A stretch of DNA of 57,128 bases from Kordiimonadaceae bacterium (GTDB lineage: Bacteria > Pseudomonadota > Alphaproteobacteria > Sphingomonadales > Emcibacteraceae): NCBI GenBank assembly GCA_018675425.1, contig JABGYD010000048.1, positions 1-57,128 on the forward strand, given 5' to 3'. The translations under genes and the position numbers were made by a program. The notes under the pieces are model-generated. The model saw nothing but the letters and a program-made list of their open reading frames with translations, was not told the origin of the DNA and made no database searches. This document shows, in pieces, positions 17,938 through 26,522 of the stretch (its first letter is position 1; every line of letters starts with the position of its first letter).

Positions 17938-17976
17938 ATATAAAAAAGGGCTGATTTCTCAGCATCTTTTTTATAT
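17938..17976. terminator. Bidirectional intrinsic terminator
   Basis: GCTGA/TCAGC forms the core of a stem flanked by matching ATATAAAAAAG and CTTTTTTATAT arms, giving a T-run in both directions. It lies between the convergent exported-unknown gene (plus) and the ridA-like gene (minus). Confidence 0.75.
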
Positions 17977-18012
17977 GAAAATTATATTTAAATCAGAAAG
18001 CATGGAAATAAA

Positions 18013-18522
18013 TTAATTATTAACAGGTATTCTTGCGCCGCGAACATCAATTTCAATAAGCCATCCGTCCACAGCAAGGCCGGAAACTTCTACAACTGCA
18101 CGAACAGGCTTATTAGGTTGATCTTCTGTACCAAAAAATTCTAAAAATGCTTTGTTGAAGCCAGAAAAATCCATTTTACCTGTCGCAGGGTCAGCAACCA
18201 GATATACACGAACCATTACAATATCGCTCATATTCCAGCCAGCGCCATCAACTGCTGCTTTAATACTTGTAAAAGTGCTACGAGCTTGTTGCTCAGTCGT
18301 TCCATATGAACGTTCTGTACGTGGAGCATCGGGGTTTACTGGACGAGGGCCTTTGCCGCTAACAAATAGTTGGTCCGCGTTGGCAGGCACTTCAATGGTT
18401 GAGTAGAACATACGGCCTTCATCGTTGCGCTTAATAGCGTCCTGAGCATTTGCTAAGAAAGCTACAAACATCGTGGAGCCAAAGATTGCAACAGCCGTAA
18501 TAATTTTAATTAGTTTTGACAT
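18013..18522 (-). CDS. RidA/YjgF family protein with signal peptide
   Basis: 169 residues: a signal peptide (LIKIITAVAIFGSTMFVAFLANA) and one Rid domain with LFVSGKGP, the QARSTFTSIKAAV helix, VMVRVYLV and RAVVEVSGLAVDGWLIEIDV. Cytosolic RidA hydrolyses reactive enamines and imines made by PLP enzymes; its usual arginine is replaced or moved here, so I assign it to the wider Rid family, not RidA itself. The signal peptide indicates periplasmic location, where the role is unknown. AAGGGAG precedes the ATG. A small hairpin lies about 30 bases before the start. Confidence 0.87.
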   Translation of the reverse strand: MSKLIKIITAVAIFGSTMFVAFLANAQDAIKRNDEGRMFYSTIEVPANADQLFVSGKGPRPVNPDAPRTERSYGTTEQQARSTFTSIKAAVDGAGWNMSDIVMVRVYLVADPATGKMDFSGFNKAFLEFFGTEDQPNKPVRAVVEVSGLAVDGWLIEIDVRGARIPVNN

Positions 18523-18550
18523 GGGTTTCTCCCTTAAAATTTATTTTTCA

Positions 18551-18565
18551 GCATTCACAGAATGC
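18551..18565. repeat. Short perfect hairpin upstream of the ridA-like gene
   Basis: GCATTC and GAATGC pair perfectly around a 3-base loop in the 118-base gap between the cytochrome c stop and the ridA-like start. There is no T-run on either side, so it is more likely an mRNA 5' structure or an operator than a terminator. Confidence 0.35.
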
Positions 18566-18640
18566 CTTTGATTATTAACTTATAGATTATTTTTATTTTG
18601 GCAACGATTACCGATCGAAAACTAATGCTTCGGTTAGTGG

Positions 18641-19042
18641 TTAATTGCCAGAACCAAAGCCATCATCTTCTTCAGCTATTTCTTCGTAGGCTGTATTCAT
18701 TTGTTCATGGTTAATTTCACCGGCTAAATTACCCCAGCTGTTTCGAATAAAATTGATGACTGTTGTTAGTTGCATGACCTCAAGGTCATCAATAAAAGTA
18801 GGCATGCCAGCACGCCCTTCTAATAGTAAATAAATTAGTTCTTCTTGATCACCTAAAACAAGTGCATTATTTTTCAGTGCTGGATAAATATCCTCATAAC
18901 CCTCACCGCCAACCATATGACAGGCTTCACAATAATCAATATAAATTTCAGCTCCTTCTGTTGAATAGTCTTGAGCAGATGCCGCTGAAATTGATATTGT
19001 AGCGCTAATTGTGATAAATAAAATATTAAAATAATTTCTCAT
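18641..19042 (-). CDS. Exported class I cytochrome c
   Basis: 133 residues with a signal peptide (ILFITISATISISAASA). The heme-binding motif is CEACH in IDYCEACHMVGGEGYED, and the likely axial methionine is in RAGMPTFIDDL. The size and GGEGYEDIYPALKNN context match small periplasmic electron carriers associated with alcohol, aldehyde or sulfite oxidation. The C-terminal tail is acidic (AEEDDGFGSGN). It is followed on the same strand, after 118 bases, by the Rid-family gene. Its electron partner is not evident. Confidence 0.9.
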   Translation of the reverse strand: MRNYFNILFITISATISISAASAQDYSTEGAEIYIDYCEACHMVGGEGYEDIYPALKNNALVLGDQEELIYLLLEGRAGMPTFIDDLEVMQLTTVINFIRNSWGNLAGEINHEQMNTAYEEIAEEDDGFGSGN

Positions 19043-19156
19043 TTATAGTTCCAAAATTAAATTTATAATCAAAGGATAATTTAAATAATATTTGATAAAA
19101 TATAGCTTTAGTAGAAAATGAAAAGATATTTTTTACTTAATTTTACAAATTTTTCT

Positions 19157-19477
19157 TTAGAGAGAACTTAATGGCGGTTTCTTTATATCAACCTCAAAAA
19201 TTACAGTGTGAATACGGCCCTTATCACATTGAAATTGAAGTGACAAACCGGCCTTATTTGGTTTATAAATTTGAATTAAATGTTTAGGAAGCCCAAATTG
19301 TATTTGGTTATCTTCAAATTTAAAAAACTGAACCGCCTCTAGCTCGACGGAAATCTTTAAACATTTCTCACCGGGAAAGTATATTTCCTCTTGCAAGCGG
19401 TTCTTCTGACATAGAGTTTGAAATTCATCTTTGCTTAGGCGCAGACTAGTTTTTTTAGTTTCTAGCTTAACTTTCAA
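19157..19477 (-). CDS. Small cytoplasmic protein of unknown function next to moaA
   Basis: 106 residues, no signal peptide or membrane segment. Opens MKVKLETKKTSLRLSKDEFQ, which resembles the start of a small uncharacterised family that begins with MKIRL..SVRLRL (DUF7009-like, from memory), and contains alternating beta-type segments. The gene begins one base after the moaA stop, so it is almost certainly co-transcribed and may act with molybdenum-cofactor synthesis or with a molybdoenzyme. No catalytic motif is visible. Confidence 0.75.
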   Translation of the reverse strand: MKVKLETKKTSLRLSKDEFQTLCQKNRLQEEIYFPGEKCLKISVELEAVQFFKFEDNQIQFGLPKHLIQIYKPNKAGLSLQFQCDKGRIHTVIFEVDIKKPPLSSL

Positions 19478-19478
19478 T

Positions 19479-20453
19479 TTAACCTCCAGTTGAAGAGAGG
19501 TTTGTCATTATTCCAGTATCACCTGCCGCAAGAAAATGTGAGGAGGCTTTATAGTCTAGTTGTTTGCTAACTGCTGCTTTGAGTAAATCTTTTTGGTCGT
19601 CATCTTGAAGCATATGACGCAAAGGAATTCCAAAATTACCAAATAAGCAAAGTCTTAGATCTCCGTTAGATGTGATACGCAGCCTGTTGCACCCAGTACA
19701 AAAATCTTTCGAATAGGGTGCAATTAGTCCTATTGAACCAGCAAAATTGGGATGAGTAAAGTTTGCGGCAGGCCCATCACCAGGATTGCGTATATTTTCA
19801 ACCCAATTACGGTCTATAAGTTGATCTTTTATATGGTCTGCAGACTGATGAAATTTATTGAAATAGGTAAGATTGTCGCCGGTCTGCATGAGTTCTATAT
19901 AACGAACGCTGACGGGAGTATCTTTTACATATTCTAAATATTGATCTAACTCTCCGTCGTTAACGCCCTTAAGTAAAACAACATTTATTTTTACCTTTTT
20001 AAAGCCAACCTTTAGCGCCTTATCAATACCATCACGGACCATCTGCATTCTGTTGTGTCCTGTGAGGTCATGAAATTTTTTGGCATTCAGGGTATCAATA
20101 CTGATATTAATAGCATTTAATCCTGCGTCATACCATTCCTGCGCGCGCTCTACTAATTTGTACCCATTTGTAGTAAAGGCAAGAGTTTTTATCTCTGAGC
20201 GCTCGCTTATCATTTGTGCAATTTCAGTAAAATCTTTACGGATGGTCGGCTCACCGCCTGTTAACCTTATTTTCCATACTCCAAGTTCAATAAATGCATC
20301 AACAAGTCTTCTAATCTCATCTTGATTGAGAAAATGTTCTTTTCCAGTTTTTTGGTATCCATTGGGAAGGCAGTATTGGCAACTAAAATTGCATACCTCA
20401 GTAATGGAAAGCCTCAAATAGGGAAAGGTTCTATTATGTTTATCAACGAGCAT
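19479..20453 (-). CDS. moaA: GTP 3',8-cyclase MoaA (molybdenum cofactor biosynthesis)
   Basis: Radical-SAM enzyme that starts molybdopterin synthesis from GTP together with MoaC. 324 residues from ATG 20453. Seen: LRLSITEVCNFSCQYCLPNG (N-terminal [4Fe-4S], C-x3-C-x2-C), KIRLTGGEPTIRKDF, ISIDTLNAKKF, and the C-terminal cluster CTGCNRLRITSNGDLRLCLFG, but the usual GG C-terminus is here TGG. The wording of the first motif is closer to gammaproteobacterial MoaA than to the usual alphaproteobacterial one. A GTG at 20519 gives 22 more residues, but that stretch overlaps the riboswitch-like leader. The product would serve the soeA molybdoenzyme in this window. Confidence 0.96.
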   Translation of the reverse strand: MLVDKHNRTFPYLRLSITEVCNFSCQYCLPNGYQKTGKEHFLNQDEIRRLVDAFIELGVWKIRLTGGEPTIRKDFTEIAQMISERSEIKTLAFTTNGYKLVERAQEWYDAGLNAINISIDTLNAKKFHDLTGHNRMQMVRDGIDKALKVGFKKVKINVVLLKGVNDGELDQYLEYVKDTPVSVRYIELMQTGDNLTYFNKFHQSADHIKDQLIDRNWVENIRNPGDGPAANFTHPNFAGSIGLIAPYSKDFCTGCNRLRITSNGDLRLCLFGNFGIPLRHMLQDDDQKDLLKAAVSKQLDYKASSHFLAAGDTGIMTNLSSTGG

Positions 20454-20562
20454 TTTTTCTCTTTTCCAAATTCGGGAGGCTAAAATGTTTCCATGATAAC
20501 CAGGCGGAACAATTTCCACGGCCTACCCCTCATGTCATTTGTGATTTAGACAGGTAGGCTTC
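20454..20562 (-). promoter_or_regulatory. Candidate molybdenum-cofactor (Moco) riboswitch upstream of moaA
   Basis: Read on the minus strand, GCCTACC (20560-20554) pairs with GGTAGGC (20528-20522), followed by CCGCCTGGTTATCATGGAAA and then GCCTCCCGAATTTGGAAAAG ending at the moaA ribosome site. The last segment closely resembles the 3' part of the E. coli moaA leader as I remember it (GCCTCCCG, TGGAAAGG before the ATG). In that RNA the aptamer masks the ribosome site when cofactor is abundant. Assignment rests on this memory and gene context, not on a covariance search. Confidence 0.5.
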
Positions 20563-20796
20563 AGAGTAAATAACTTAATGTTAGGTTAACCAAGAATAGT
20601 AAAAAATTCTACTACTAAATACTTAGATAATTTTCTATCTGTAAAAGTAAATTATCACTACTTTCTACCTTTAGTTATTTTCGGGCGCTTTTGATCGACT
20701 GAACTTATCACCTATTCAAGAAGTAAGCAATGTTGCTTAATCAAGCACTGGGTTAATATATTTTGACCCTGAGTGTGTTGATTTGTGTGGACGTAA
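20563..20796. other. Intergenic stretch between recR and the moaA leader
   Basis: AT-rich sequence containing the moaA promoter region presumably. I see no ORF, tRNA or strong terminator in it. Confidence 0.6.
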
Positions 20797-21405
20797 TTAA
20801 AAAGGTCTTCGTGAATTAAGGGCGGTCGTCAATGTTCCATCGTCAAGATAGTCAAGTTCACCACCAATTGGTACGCCGTGAGCAAGGCGGGATATTTCTA
20901 TATCAAACACCTTTAACTGTTCTGTTATATAATGAGCAGTTGTCTGTCCATCCACAGTGGCGTTAGTTGCGATGATAATCTCCCTTAAGTTAGGATCAGC
21001 TGCCCGAGTAATGAGTAAATTTATATTGAGATCAGTAGGACCTACACCGTCAAGAGCTGAAAGTGTGCCACCGACAACATGATAAAGTCCTCTGAAAGTT
21101 CCTGCCCGCTCTAGCGCCCAGAGGTCTGCAACATCTTCTATTACACATATAATAGTTCTATCTCGTTTTTCGTTTTTGCAAATATGGCATGGATTATTCA
21201 CATCAAGATTACCACAGGTAACACAAGGGTGGACGTTTTCTGCAACAGAAGAAAGCGCATTACTGAGCGGTCTCATCAGGCTATCTTTTTTCTTTATAAG
21301 TTGAAGGGCTGCTCGCCGAGCAGATCTAGGGCCAAGGCCTGGTATTTTACTAAGCAAGCTAATCAGGTGGTCAAGCTCATTGTTATTGGAGGGTGTTTTA
21401 TACAT
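20797..21405 (-). CDS. recR: Recombination protein RecR
   Basis: 202 residues, normal length. Helix-hairpin-helix [20 protein letters not shown], zinc finger cysteines in PCVTCGN and PCHIC, then the Toprim domain ([47 protein letters not shown]) and the C-terminal [22 protein letters not shown] motif. RecR loads RecA at gaps with RecF and RecO. Last gene of the dnaX-ybaB-recR operon, 15 bases after ybaB; AAGGTACC precedes the ATG. Confidence 0.98.
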   Translation of the reverse strand: MYKTPSNNNELDHLISLLSKIPGLGPRSARRAALQLIKKKDSLMRPLSNALSSVAENVHPCVTCGNLDVNNPCHICKNEKRDRTIICVIEDVADLWALERAGTFRGLYHVVGGTLSALDGVGPTDLNINLLITRAADPNLREIIIATNATVDGQTTAHYITEQLKVFDIEISRLAHGVPIGGELDYLDDGTLTTALNSRRPF

Positions 21406-21420
21406 CGGTTCAAGGTACCT

Positions 21421-21744
21421 TTAAAACGGTAGTTTCATTCCCTCGGGGAGGTCAATTCCGCCAGTAAGCTTTGACATTTCGTTTTTATTAAATTCGTCAA
21501 CTTTTCGTTTGGCATCATTAAATGATGCCACAATGAGGTCCTCAGCCATTTCGGCATCATCTGCGTTAAATATGCTTGGGTCAATCTTGAGCGAACGTAT
21601 TTCAAATTTACCATTTAAGGTCACATTAACAAGTCCGCCCCCGGAGGTTCCAGTATGTTCTGATTTTTTAATTTCTTCCTGCATTTGCGCCATTTTTCCT
21701 TGCATTTCTTGCGCTTGCTTCATCATTTTTCCAAGGTTTTTCAT
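21421..21744 (-). CDS. YbaB/EbfC family nucleoid-associated protein
   Basis: 107 residues. MKNLGKMMKQAQEMQGKMAQ and the following EIKKSEHTG give the typical methionine/glutamine-rich helix; GGGLVNVTLNGKFEIRSLKI and the NDAKRKVDEFNKNEMSKLTGG tail complete the family. It binds DNA as a dimer. Placed 15 bases after dnaX and 15 before recR, the conserved bacterial order. Confidence 0.97.
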   Translation of the reverse strand: MKNLGKMMKQAQEMQGKMAQMQEEIKKSEHTGTSGGGLVNVTLNGKFEIRSLKIDPSIFNADDAEMAEDLIVASFNDAKRKVDEFNKNEMSKLTGGIDLPEGMKLPF

Positions 21745-21759
21745 AGTATTTTTCCTATT

Positions 21760-23559
21760 TCAATCTGTATCGTTTATACCAAATTCATCAGCACTTATTA
21801 AAAATTCTAGATCCTCTGGATCCGCTTGCATTAAGTAATCGTCTTTAATTTTTCTGATATCGGTAATGGAAGCTCCTTGAAAACTGCTTAATACAGATTT
21901 TATGATCTCATCTTTCATAATCATATTTTTTAGGGCTTGCTGCTCGACAACATCCTTTTCATAGAGGGTTGTATCTCCAATTTCATTAGATAGAGATATG
22001 ATCCAACTCTTCCCAGTCCATTTTTTAAGTTCTGTACACATCCTGCTTGCCAGGTTTTTGGGAACTCTTGCATTAGGCCTGATATCAATTCGTCCTATAT
22101 CATAACTGACCAAGTGAACATTATCATTCAGTTGAAATGCGATGTCAGGTTCGCCTTGTTTTTCAAATAATTTAACAAGTGCATCAAAACTTGAAGGTGG
22201 GGAAATAAATTCTTCAGCGACCTCGACGACGGGGTCACTGACACGAAGCGCTGATTGGCCACTACCTTGGATAACATTAAATGCCTGTGGTGTAATTTCA
22301 CTGGTAGTATTATTATTTAAAGTAATTTTTGGAGTTTGTGAAGTTCCGCTTTCTGGAGAGGCCGAAGCAACTGAAGACGCAGTTGTTTGATCATTTTTAA
22401 TTTTCCTTACAAGGTCTTCAGGTGTTGGAAGCTTGGAACTAAAAGTAAGTCGAACAATGATCATTTCTGCTGCTGAGATTGGATTAGGTGATATACGGAC
22501 TTCCTCGGTTCCTTTAAGTAACATCTGCCAAGTGCGAGTTAGGACTGGGATCGAGAGCCCATTAGCCATTTTAAGCCCCTGTTCACGCTCTACTTCAGAA
22601 GTTAATAAATCTTCCCCAGCATCGGGTACTACTTTAAGGCGGGTCAGCCAATGGGTTAATTCTAACATGTCCTGAATAATGACTGCTGGATCGGCACCGT
22701 GGTGAAATTGGTGGCGCAACTTAGACAATGCATCGGCCGTTTTACCTTCAAGAATATCCTTATAGAGGTCAAATATTTGTGCCCTGTCAGCAAGGCCGAG
22801 CATATCACGTACCTGCTCTTCGTTAACTTTTCCCGCACCATGAGCAAAAGCTTGATCAAGAAGAGATAGACCGTCACGAACGGAGCCCTCTGCCGCTCGG
22901 GCAATCATACCAAGGGCACCTTCCTCGATTTCGCATTTTTCTTTTTCTGCAATATTTGAATAATGTCCAACTAATTCTTCAATAGAAATGCGACGTAAAT
23001 CAAAACGTTGGCAGCGACTAAGAACAGTGACGGGTACTTTACGAATTTCTGTAGTTGCAAAAATGAATTTAACATGTTCAGGAGGCTCTTCCAAAGTTTT
23101 TAGAAGGCCATTAAAGGCATTCCTCGATAACATATGCACCTCGTCGATAATGTAAATTTTAAAACGTGCTGAAACTGAAGCATATTTAACGCCATCAATA
23201 ATTTCACGAATATCATCAATTCCAGTATGGCTAGCGGCGTCCATTTCCATAACGTCAACATGGCGACTTTCACTGATAGCAATACAATTTCCACATTCAC
23301 CACAGGGTTCAATGGTTGCAGTCCCACTGCCATCTTTGCCAATACAGTTGAGGGCTTTTGCTATAATGCGGGCAGTCGTTGTTTTTCCTATTCCCCGCAC
23401 CCCTGTCAGAATAAAAGCATGAGCAATTCTACCAGTTTCGATGGCATTAGACAGCGTGCGAACCATTGCATCTTGGCCAATAAGTTCTGCAAAGTCTACT
23501 GGACGATATTTGCGCGCTAGTACTCTGTAATGGTCATCTTTTTCTATATTTTCCGGCAT
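21760..23559 (-). CDS. dnaX: DNA polymerase III tau/gamma subunit DnaX
   Basis: 599 residues from ATG 23559 (AAGGACA upstream); an ATG at 23592 would add 11. AAA+ clamp-loader ATPase: YRPVDFAELIGQ, Walker A GVRGIGKTTTAR, zinc cysteines in PCGECGNC, Walker B IYIIDEVHML, and the SRC motif TVLSRCQRFDLR. Residues after about 370 are the variable tau-specific part that contacts DnaB and polymerase. It loads the sliding clamp. No obvious slippery site for a short gamma form was found, but I did not examine it exhaustively. First gene after the SRP RNA. Confidence 0.97.
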   Translation of the reverse strand: MPENIEKDDHYRVLARKYRPVDFAELIGQDAMVRTLSNAIETGRIAHAFILTGVRGIGKTTTARIIAKALNCIGKDGSGTATIEPCGECGNCIAISESRHVDVMEMDAASHTGIDDIREIIDGVKYASVSARFKIYIIDEVHMLSRNAFNGLLKTLEEPPEHVKFIFATTEIRKVPVTVLSRCQRFDLRRISIEELVGHYSNIAEKEKCEIEEGALGMIARAAEGSVRDGLSLLDQAFAHGAGKVNEEQVRDMLGLADRAQIFDLYKDILEGKTADALSKLRHQFHHGADPAVIIQDMLELTHWLTRLKVVPDAGEDLLTSEVEREQGLKMANGLSIPVLTRTWQMLLKGTEEVRISPNPISAAEMIIVRLTFSSKLPTPEDLVRKIKNDQTTASSVASASPESGTSQTPKITLNNNTTSEITPQAFNVIQGSGQSALRVSDPVVEVAEEFISPPSSFDALVKLFEKQGEPDIAFQLNDNVHLVSYDIGRIDIRPNARVPKNLASRMCTELKKWTGKSWIISLSNEIGDTTLYEKDVVEQQALKNMIMKDEIIKSVLSSFQGASITDIRKIKDDYLMQADPEDLEFLISADEFGINDTD

Positions 23560-23659
23560 TAAATTAATTGTCCTTAAGCTCTTATGAATCATTCAAATAA
23601 TGACTATAAATTTAGTGTCGATGGAATGCTATAGGGGATGTGAATTTTTTTATAAAAGT

Positions 23660-23746
23660 GAGAGATTGAGCGACCCGATAGTCCCGTTACGGCTGCTCCC
23701 TTCCGGGCCTGACCGAATTGGCGGGTAACCCGTCCGTCAATCTCTC
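23660..23746 (-). ncRNA. ffs: 4.5S signal recognition particle RNA (small bacterial type)
   Basis: The minus strand carries GGTCAGGCCCGGAAGGGAGC followed by AGCC, the conserved SRP RNA apical loop and asymmetric internal loop that bind Ffh. The ends pair as GAGAGATTGA (5') with TCAATCTCTC (3'), giving an 87-nt hairpin; true ends may extend a few bases. A TTGAAA element about 40 bases upstream and a TATA-rich box near the 5' end could be its promoter. It guides nascent membrane proteins to FtsY. Its location just before dnaX is typical of alphaproteobacteria. Confidence 0.95.
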
Positions 23747-23861
23747 GAGCCATATATGGTCTTTTTTATAAATGATTTCAAGATAAAGTTTGTTACTATT
23801 GATATCGTTCCTAGCTATTAAAGTATTTATGTGTCACAAACTCAAAACAAAAGGTGCTTAA

Positions 23862-24761
23862 ATGTATTTCGAAAACTCTTGTATTTTTGGAGAATTTCCT
23901 CTTGATCCTTGTGATCATTTAAGGAGAAATGAAGAGGAGCTCGAAAAGAGGAGTGCATCAAAATCATCACGGTTTTTATATTATAGAAATGGTGAAGTGC
24001 TGATGGAAGATGAAGCAGGTCTAATCCCTAAATTTATATCTCATGCACCCCATAATGGCATATTGATATTTCTTGGTGAACAGGCGGGTAGAAGCTATTT
24101 TGCTTGCAGCGTCGATCAATCAGAAGAGGATTTCTCTGGGGGATATTTTTTAGATTTAAGAACTATTGCTCGAAATACATCAGAGAATGAATTCTCAGGA
24201 ATACCGTCCTTGTTAGCCCGCGGGAAAATGGTCCTTGACTGGCACGATCGTAATAGATTTTGTGCAAATTGTGGTTTGCAAAATGAAAGTGGGCGAGGTG
24301 GGTATATTCGCCACTGCACATCTTGTAAAAAGGAATATTTTCCTCGTATTGATCCAGTTGTAATCATGATGATTATTTGGAAAGACAAGTGCCTCCTTGG
24401 AAGAAGTGCTCATTTTAAGCCTGGAGTTTATTCCGCTCTTGCTGGCTTTATGGAGCAAGGTGAAACTATAGAGGAAGCTGTAAGACGCGAGGTTCTTGAA
24501 GAATCTGGGATTAGAGTTGGACATGTTGATTATGTCAAAAGTCAACCATGGCCATTCCCGTCAACGTTAATGATAGGAGCCATAGGTGAGGCTCTCAATA
24601 ACCATATTGATATTGATAGTGACGAACTTGAAGACGCAGGTTGGTTTGACAAAAATCAGATCCGAGAAGTTTTAAAAACTGGAGGTAATGATAAATTTCG
24701 ATTACCCGAAAAGTTTGCTATTGCTAGACATTTACTTGATTATTGGTTACGTCAGGCTTAA
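23862..24761 (+). CDS. nudC: NAD+ diphosphatase NudC (NAD-capped RNA decapping)
   Basis: 299 residues. A four-cysteine zinc ribbon (RFCANCG, RHCTSCKKEYFPRIDPVVI) precedes the Nudix box GFMEQGETIEEAVRREVLEE, followed by the NudC signature SQPWPFPSTLMIG. The enzyme hydrolyses NAD(H) to NMN(H) and AMP and removes NAD caps from RNA. Stands alone, convergent with pheA, whose stop is the next base. Confidence 0.96.
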   Translation: MYFENSCIFGEFPLDPCDHLRRNEEELEKRSASKSSRFLYYRNGEVLMEDEAGLIPKFISHAPHNGILIFLGEQAGRSYFACSVDQSEEDFSGGYFLDLRTIARNTSENEFSGIPSLLARGKMVLDWHDRNRFCANCGLQNESGRGGYIRHCTSCKKEYFPRIDPVVIMMIIWKDKCLLGRSAHFKPGVYSALAGFMEQGETIEEAVRREVLEESGIRVGHVDYVKSQPWPFPSTLMIGAIGEALNNHIDIDSDELEDAGWFDKNQIREVLKTGGNDKFRLPEKFAIARHLLDYWLRQA

Positions 24762-25622
24762 CTAGCGGCGTTTATTTATTCTATACTGTGATTGGGGGTA
24801 GCTTCCAAGGATTCTGTATTCATTTGTAAAAAATGAAAGCTCATCAAAGGCATGCTTTAAACCGATATCATTGGGGTGCGCTTCAATGTCAGCATAAAAT
24901 TGAGTTGCACAGATTTCGCCGTCAAGTTGGTAGCTTTCCAATTTGGTCATATTAATACCATTGGTTGCAAACCCACCCATAACTTTATATAGGGCAGCAG
25001 GAGTGTTGCGCACCTGAAAAATAAAAGATGTCATTGTTGGTAAATTAGTAGGTAGGTCTGAAAGCGGCTTTCTCGAGAAAACAACAAATCGTGTAGTATT
25101 ATGACTAGCATCTTCGATATCTTTGCGAATGCTCTCAAGACCATAAATTTCTCCGGCTAGCGATGATGCAACGGCACCCATACTTGGGTCACCAAGTTCA
25201 GAGACATGTTTAGCGGCTGCGGCCGTATCTGCGAAAACCTCTCGCTTGATACCGAGTGCATCCATAGTTCTACGGCACTGTCCAAGAGCTTGTTCGTGAC
25301 TAAGAACTGCCTTTAATTCTTCTATTTTTGTACCAGGTAAAGCGAGAAGATGATGATTGATCCGCAAAAAATGTTCACCAATGATATGGAGATTAGAATG
25401 CGGAATTAAATAATGAATATCAGCAACACGACCAGCAACACTGTTTTCAATGGGGATAACGGCATATTTAACGTTACCTTCATCAACTGCGGCGAGTGCA
25501 TCTTCAAATGTACGGCAAGGCAGCACATCCATATCTGAAAAGAGCTGTTTTGCAGCAAGGTTTGAATATGCACCAAGGTCTCCCTGAAAAGAAACTAGGT
25601 TTTCGCTGTTATTTTGAACCAT
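24762..25622 (-). CDS. pheA: Prephenate dehydratase
   Basis: 286 residues from ATG 25622, which has GGAGAA upstream; an ATG at 25658 lacks one. Converts prephenate to phenylpyruvate for phenylalanine synthesis. Domains: the dehydratase (FQGDLGAYSNLAA, VIPIENSVAGRV, and the catalytic Thr-Arg-Phe in HNTTRFVVFS near residue 178) then a C-terminal ACT domain (TSFIFQVRNTPAALYKVMGG, NMTKLESYQL) for phenylalanine feedback. No chorismate mutase domain is fused, as is usual in alphaproteobacteria. Confidence 0.97.
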   Translation of the reverse strand: MVQNNSENLVSFQGDLGAYSNLAAKQLFSDMDVLPCRTFEDALAAVDEGNVKYAVIPIENSVAGRVADIHYLIPHSNLHIIGEHFLRINHHLLALPGTKIEELKAVLSHEQALGQCRRTMDALGIKREVFADTAAAAKHVSELGDPSMGAVASSLAGEIYGLESIRKDIEDASHNTTRFVVFSRKPLSDLPTNLPTMTSFIFQVRNTPAALYKVMGGFATNGINMTKLESYQLDGEICATQFYADIEAHPNDIGLKHAFDELSFFTNEYRILGSYPQSQYRINKRR

Positions 25623-25855
25623 TGATATTATTCTCCAATTAACTCCGGCAGTATTCATATTTCGATAGAAGCTGTCAATGAAAGACTTATATTGACCAGA
25701 TTAAGAATATTTAGTGATTTTTTGCTTAAATGGGCCTTGTCTTGACTGTATAAAATATATACATAAGGGGAATGGTGAAGGGTCATGATTCTGAAGCTTA
25801 AATTTAGGTCTCATAACTCTTTTAAATTTAACTGATACGATTACGGGGATTTTCC

Positions 25856-26455
25856 GTGAATTCAAATGATTTTAATAAAGCCTCTATGGGCGTCATAATG
25901 TTTCTTCTTCTTGTTATTGGTGCGAGCAATTTCAGTGAAGTAATTTTTCATCAGGATGCATTGGTAGCTAACGCATATCCAATTGATACATCTTCTATCG
26001 CCTCAGCTAGCGTTGCAGATGTTGTGGTTGATATGGGCCCTTCAATTGCAGAGCTAATGCAAACAGCTAGTCTCGATAAAGGTGCCAGTGTATTCAGAAA
26101 ATGTGCTGCTTGTCATACTAAAGATAATGGTGGTTCAGCAAAAATTGGTCCAAACTTGTGGAATGTCGTTGGTAAAGATGTTGCTACAAGTGAAGGTTTT
26201 GGGTACTCAGAAGCGATGCTTGGCCAAGAAGGAAACTGGGATTATGAACTTCTCAACAAGTATTTAACCAAGCCAAAAGATGCAATCCCTGGAAACAAGA
26301 TGGTATTTGTTGGTCTTAAAAAAGGATCCGATCGAGCGTCCGTAATCATGTATCTTCGTTCTTTTTCTGATACACCAGCAGCACTTCCTATTGTCGCATC
26401 TACGGAAGCATCCCTAGAGGCTACTGCAGAGACAACTTCATCTGAATCAATGTAA
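25856..26455 (+). CDS. Membrane-anchored cytochrome c (c2/CycM type)
   Basis: 199 residues from a GTG with GGGGA upstream. An uncleaved N-terminal anchor (ASMGVIMFLLLVIGASNF) and a flexible Ala/Ser-rich linker precede a class I cytochrome c domain: FRKCAACHTKDNGG for heme attachment, GPNLWNVVGKDVA, and the axial methionine in PGNKMVFVGLKK. This is the layout of membrane-bound c552/CycM that shuttles electrons from the bc1 complex to terminal oxidases. The C-terminal tail is Ala/Ser/Thr/Glu-rich. Closed by a strong terminator. Confidence 0.93.
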   Translation: MNSNDFNKASMGVIMFLLLVIGASNFSEVIFHQDALVANAYPIDTSSIASASVADVVVDMGPSIAELMQTASLDKGASVFRKCAACHTKDNGGSAKIGPNLWNVVGKDVATSEGFGYSEAMLGQEGNWDYELLNKYLTKPKDAIPGNKMVFVGLKKGSDRASVIMYLRSFSDTPAALPIVASTEASLEATAETTSSESM

Positions 26456-26473
26456 TTTCTTTAAATTAATTAG

Positions 26474-26503
26474 AAAAGCTGCTGGATTTTCAGCAGCTTT
26501 TTT
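26474..26503. terminator. Bidirectional intrinsic terminator
   Basis: AAAAGCTGCTG and CAGCAGCTTTT form an 11-base stem with a 6-8 base loop, A-run on one side and T-run on the other. It ends the cytochrome c gene (plus) and can also serve the NlpC/P60 gene (minus). Confidence 0.9.
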
Positions 26504-26522
26504 GTTTAAAGAAAATTTTAAT

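Noticed and set aside
20454-20519. GTG start 22 codons upstream for moaA
   Set aside because: The stretch is better explained as a structured leader, and the protein from 20453 has the normal MoaA N-terminus.
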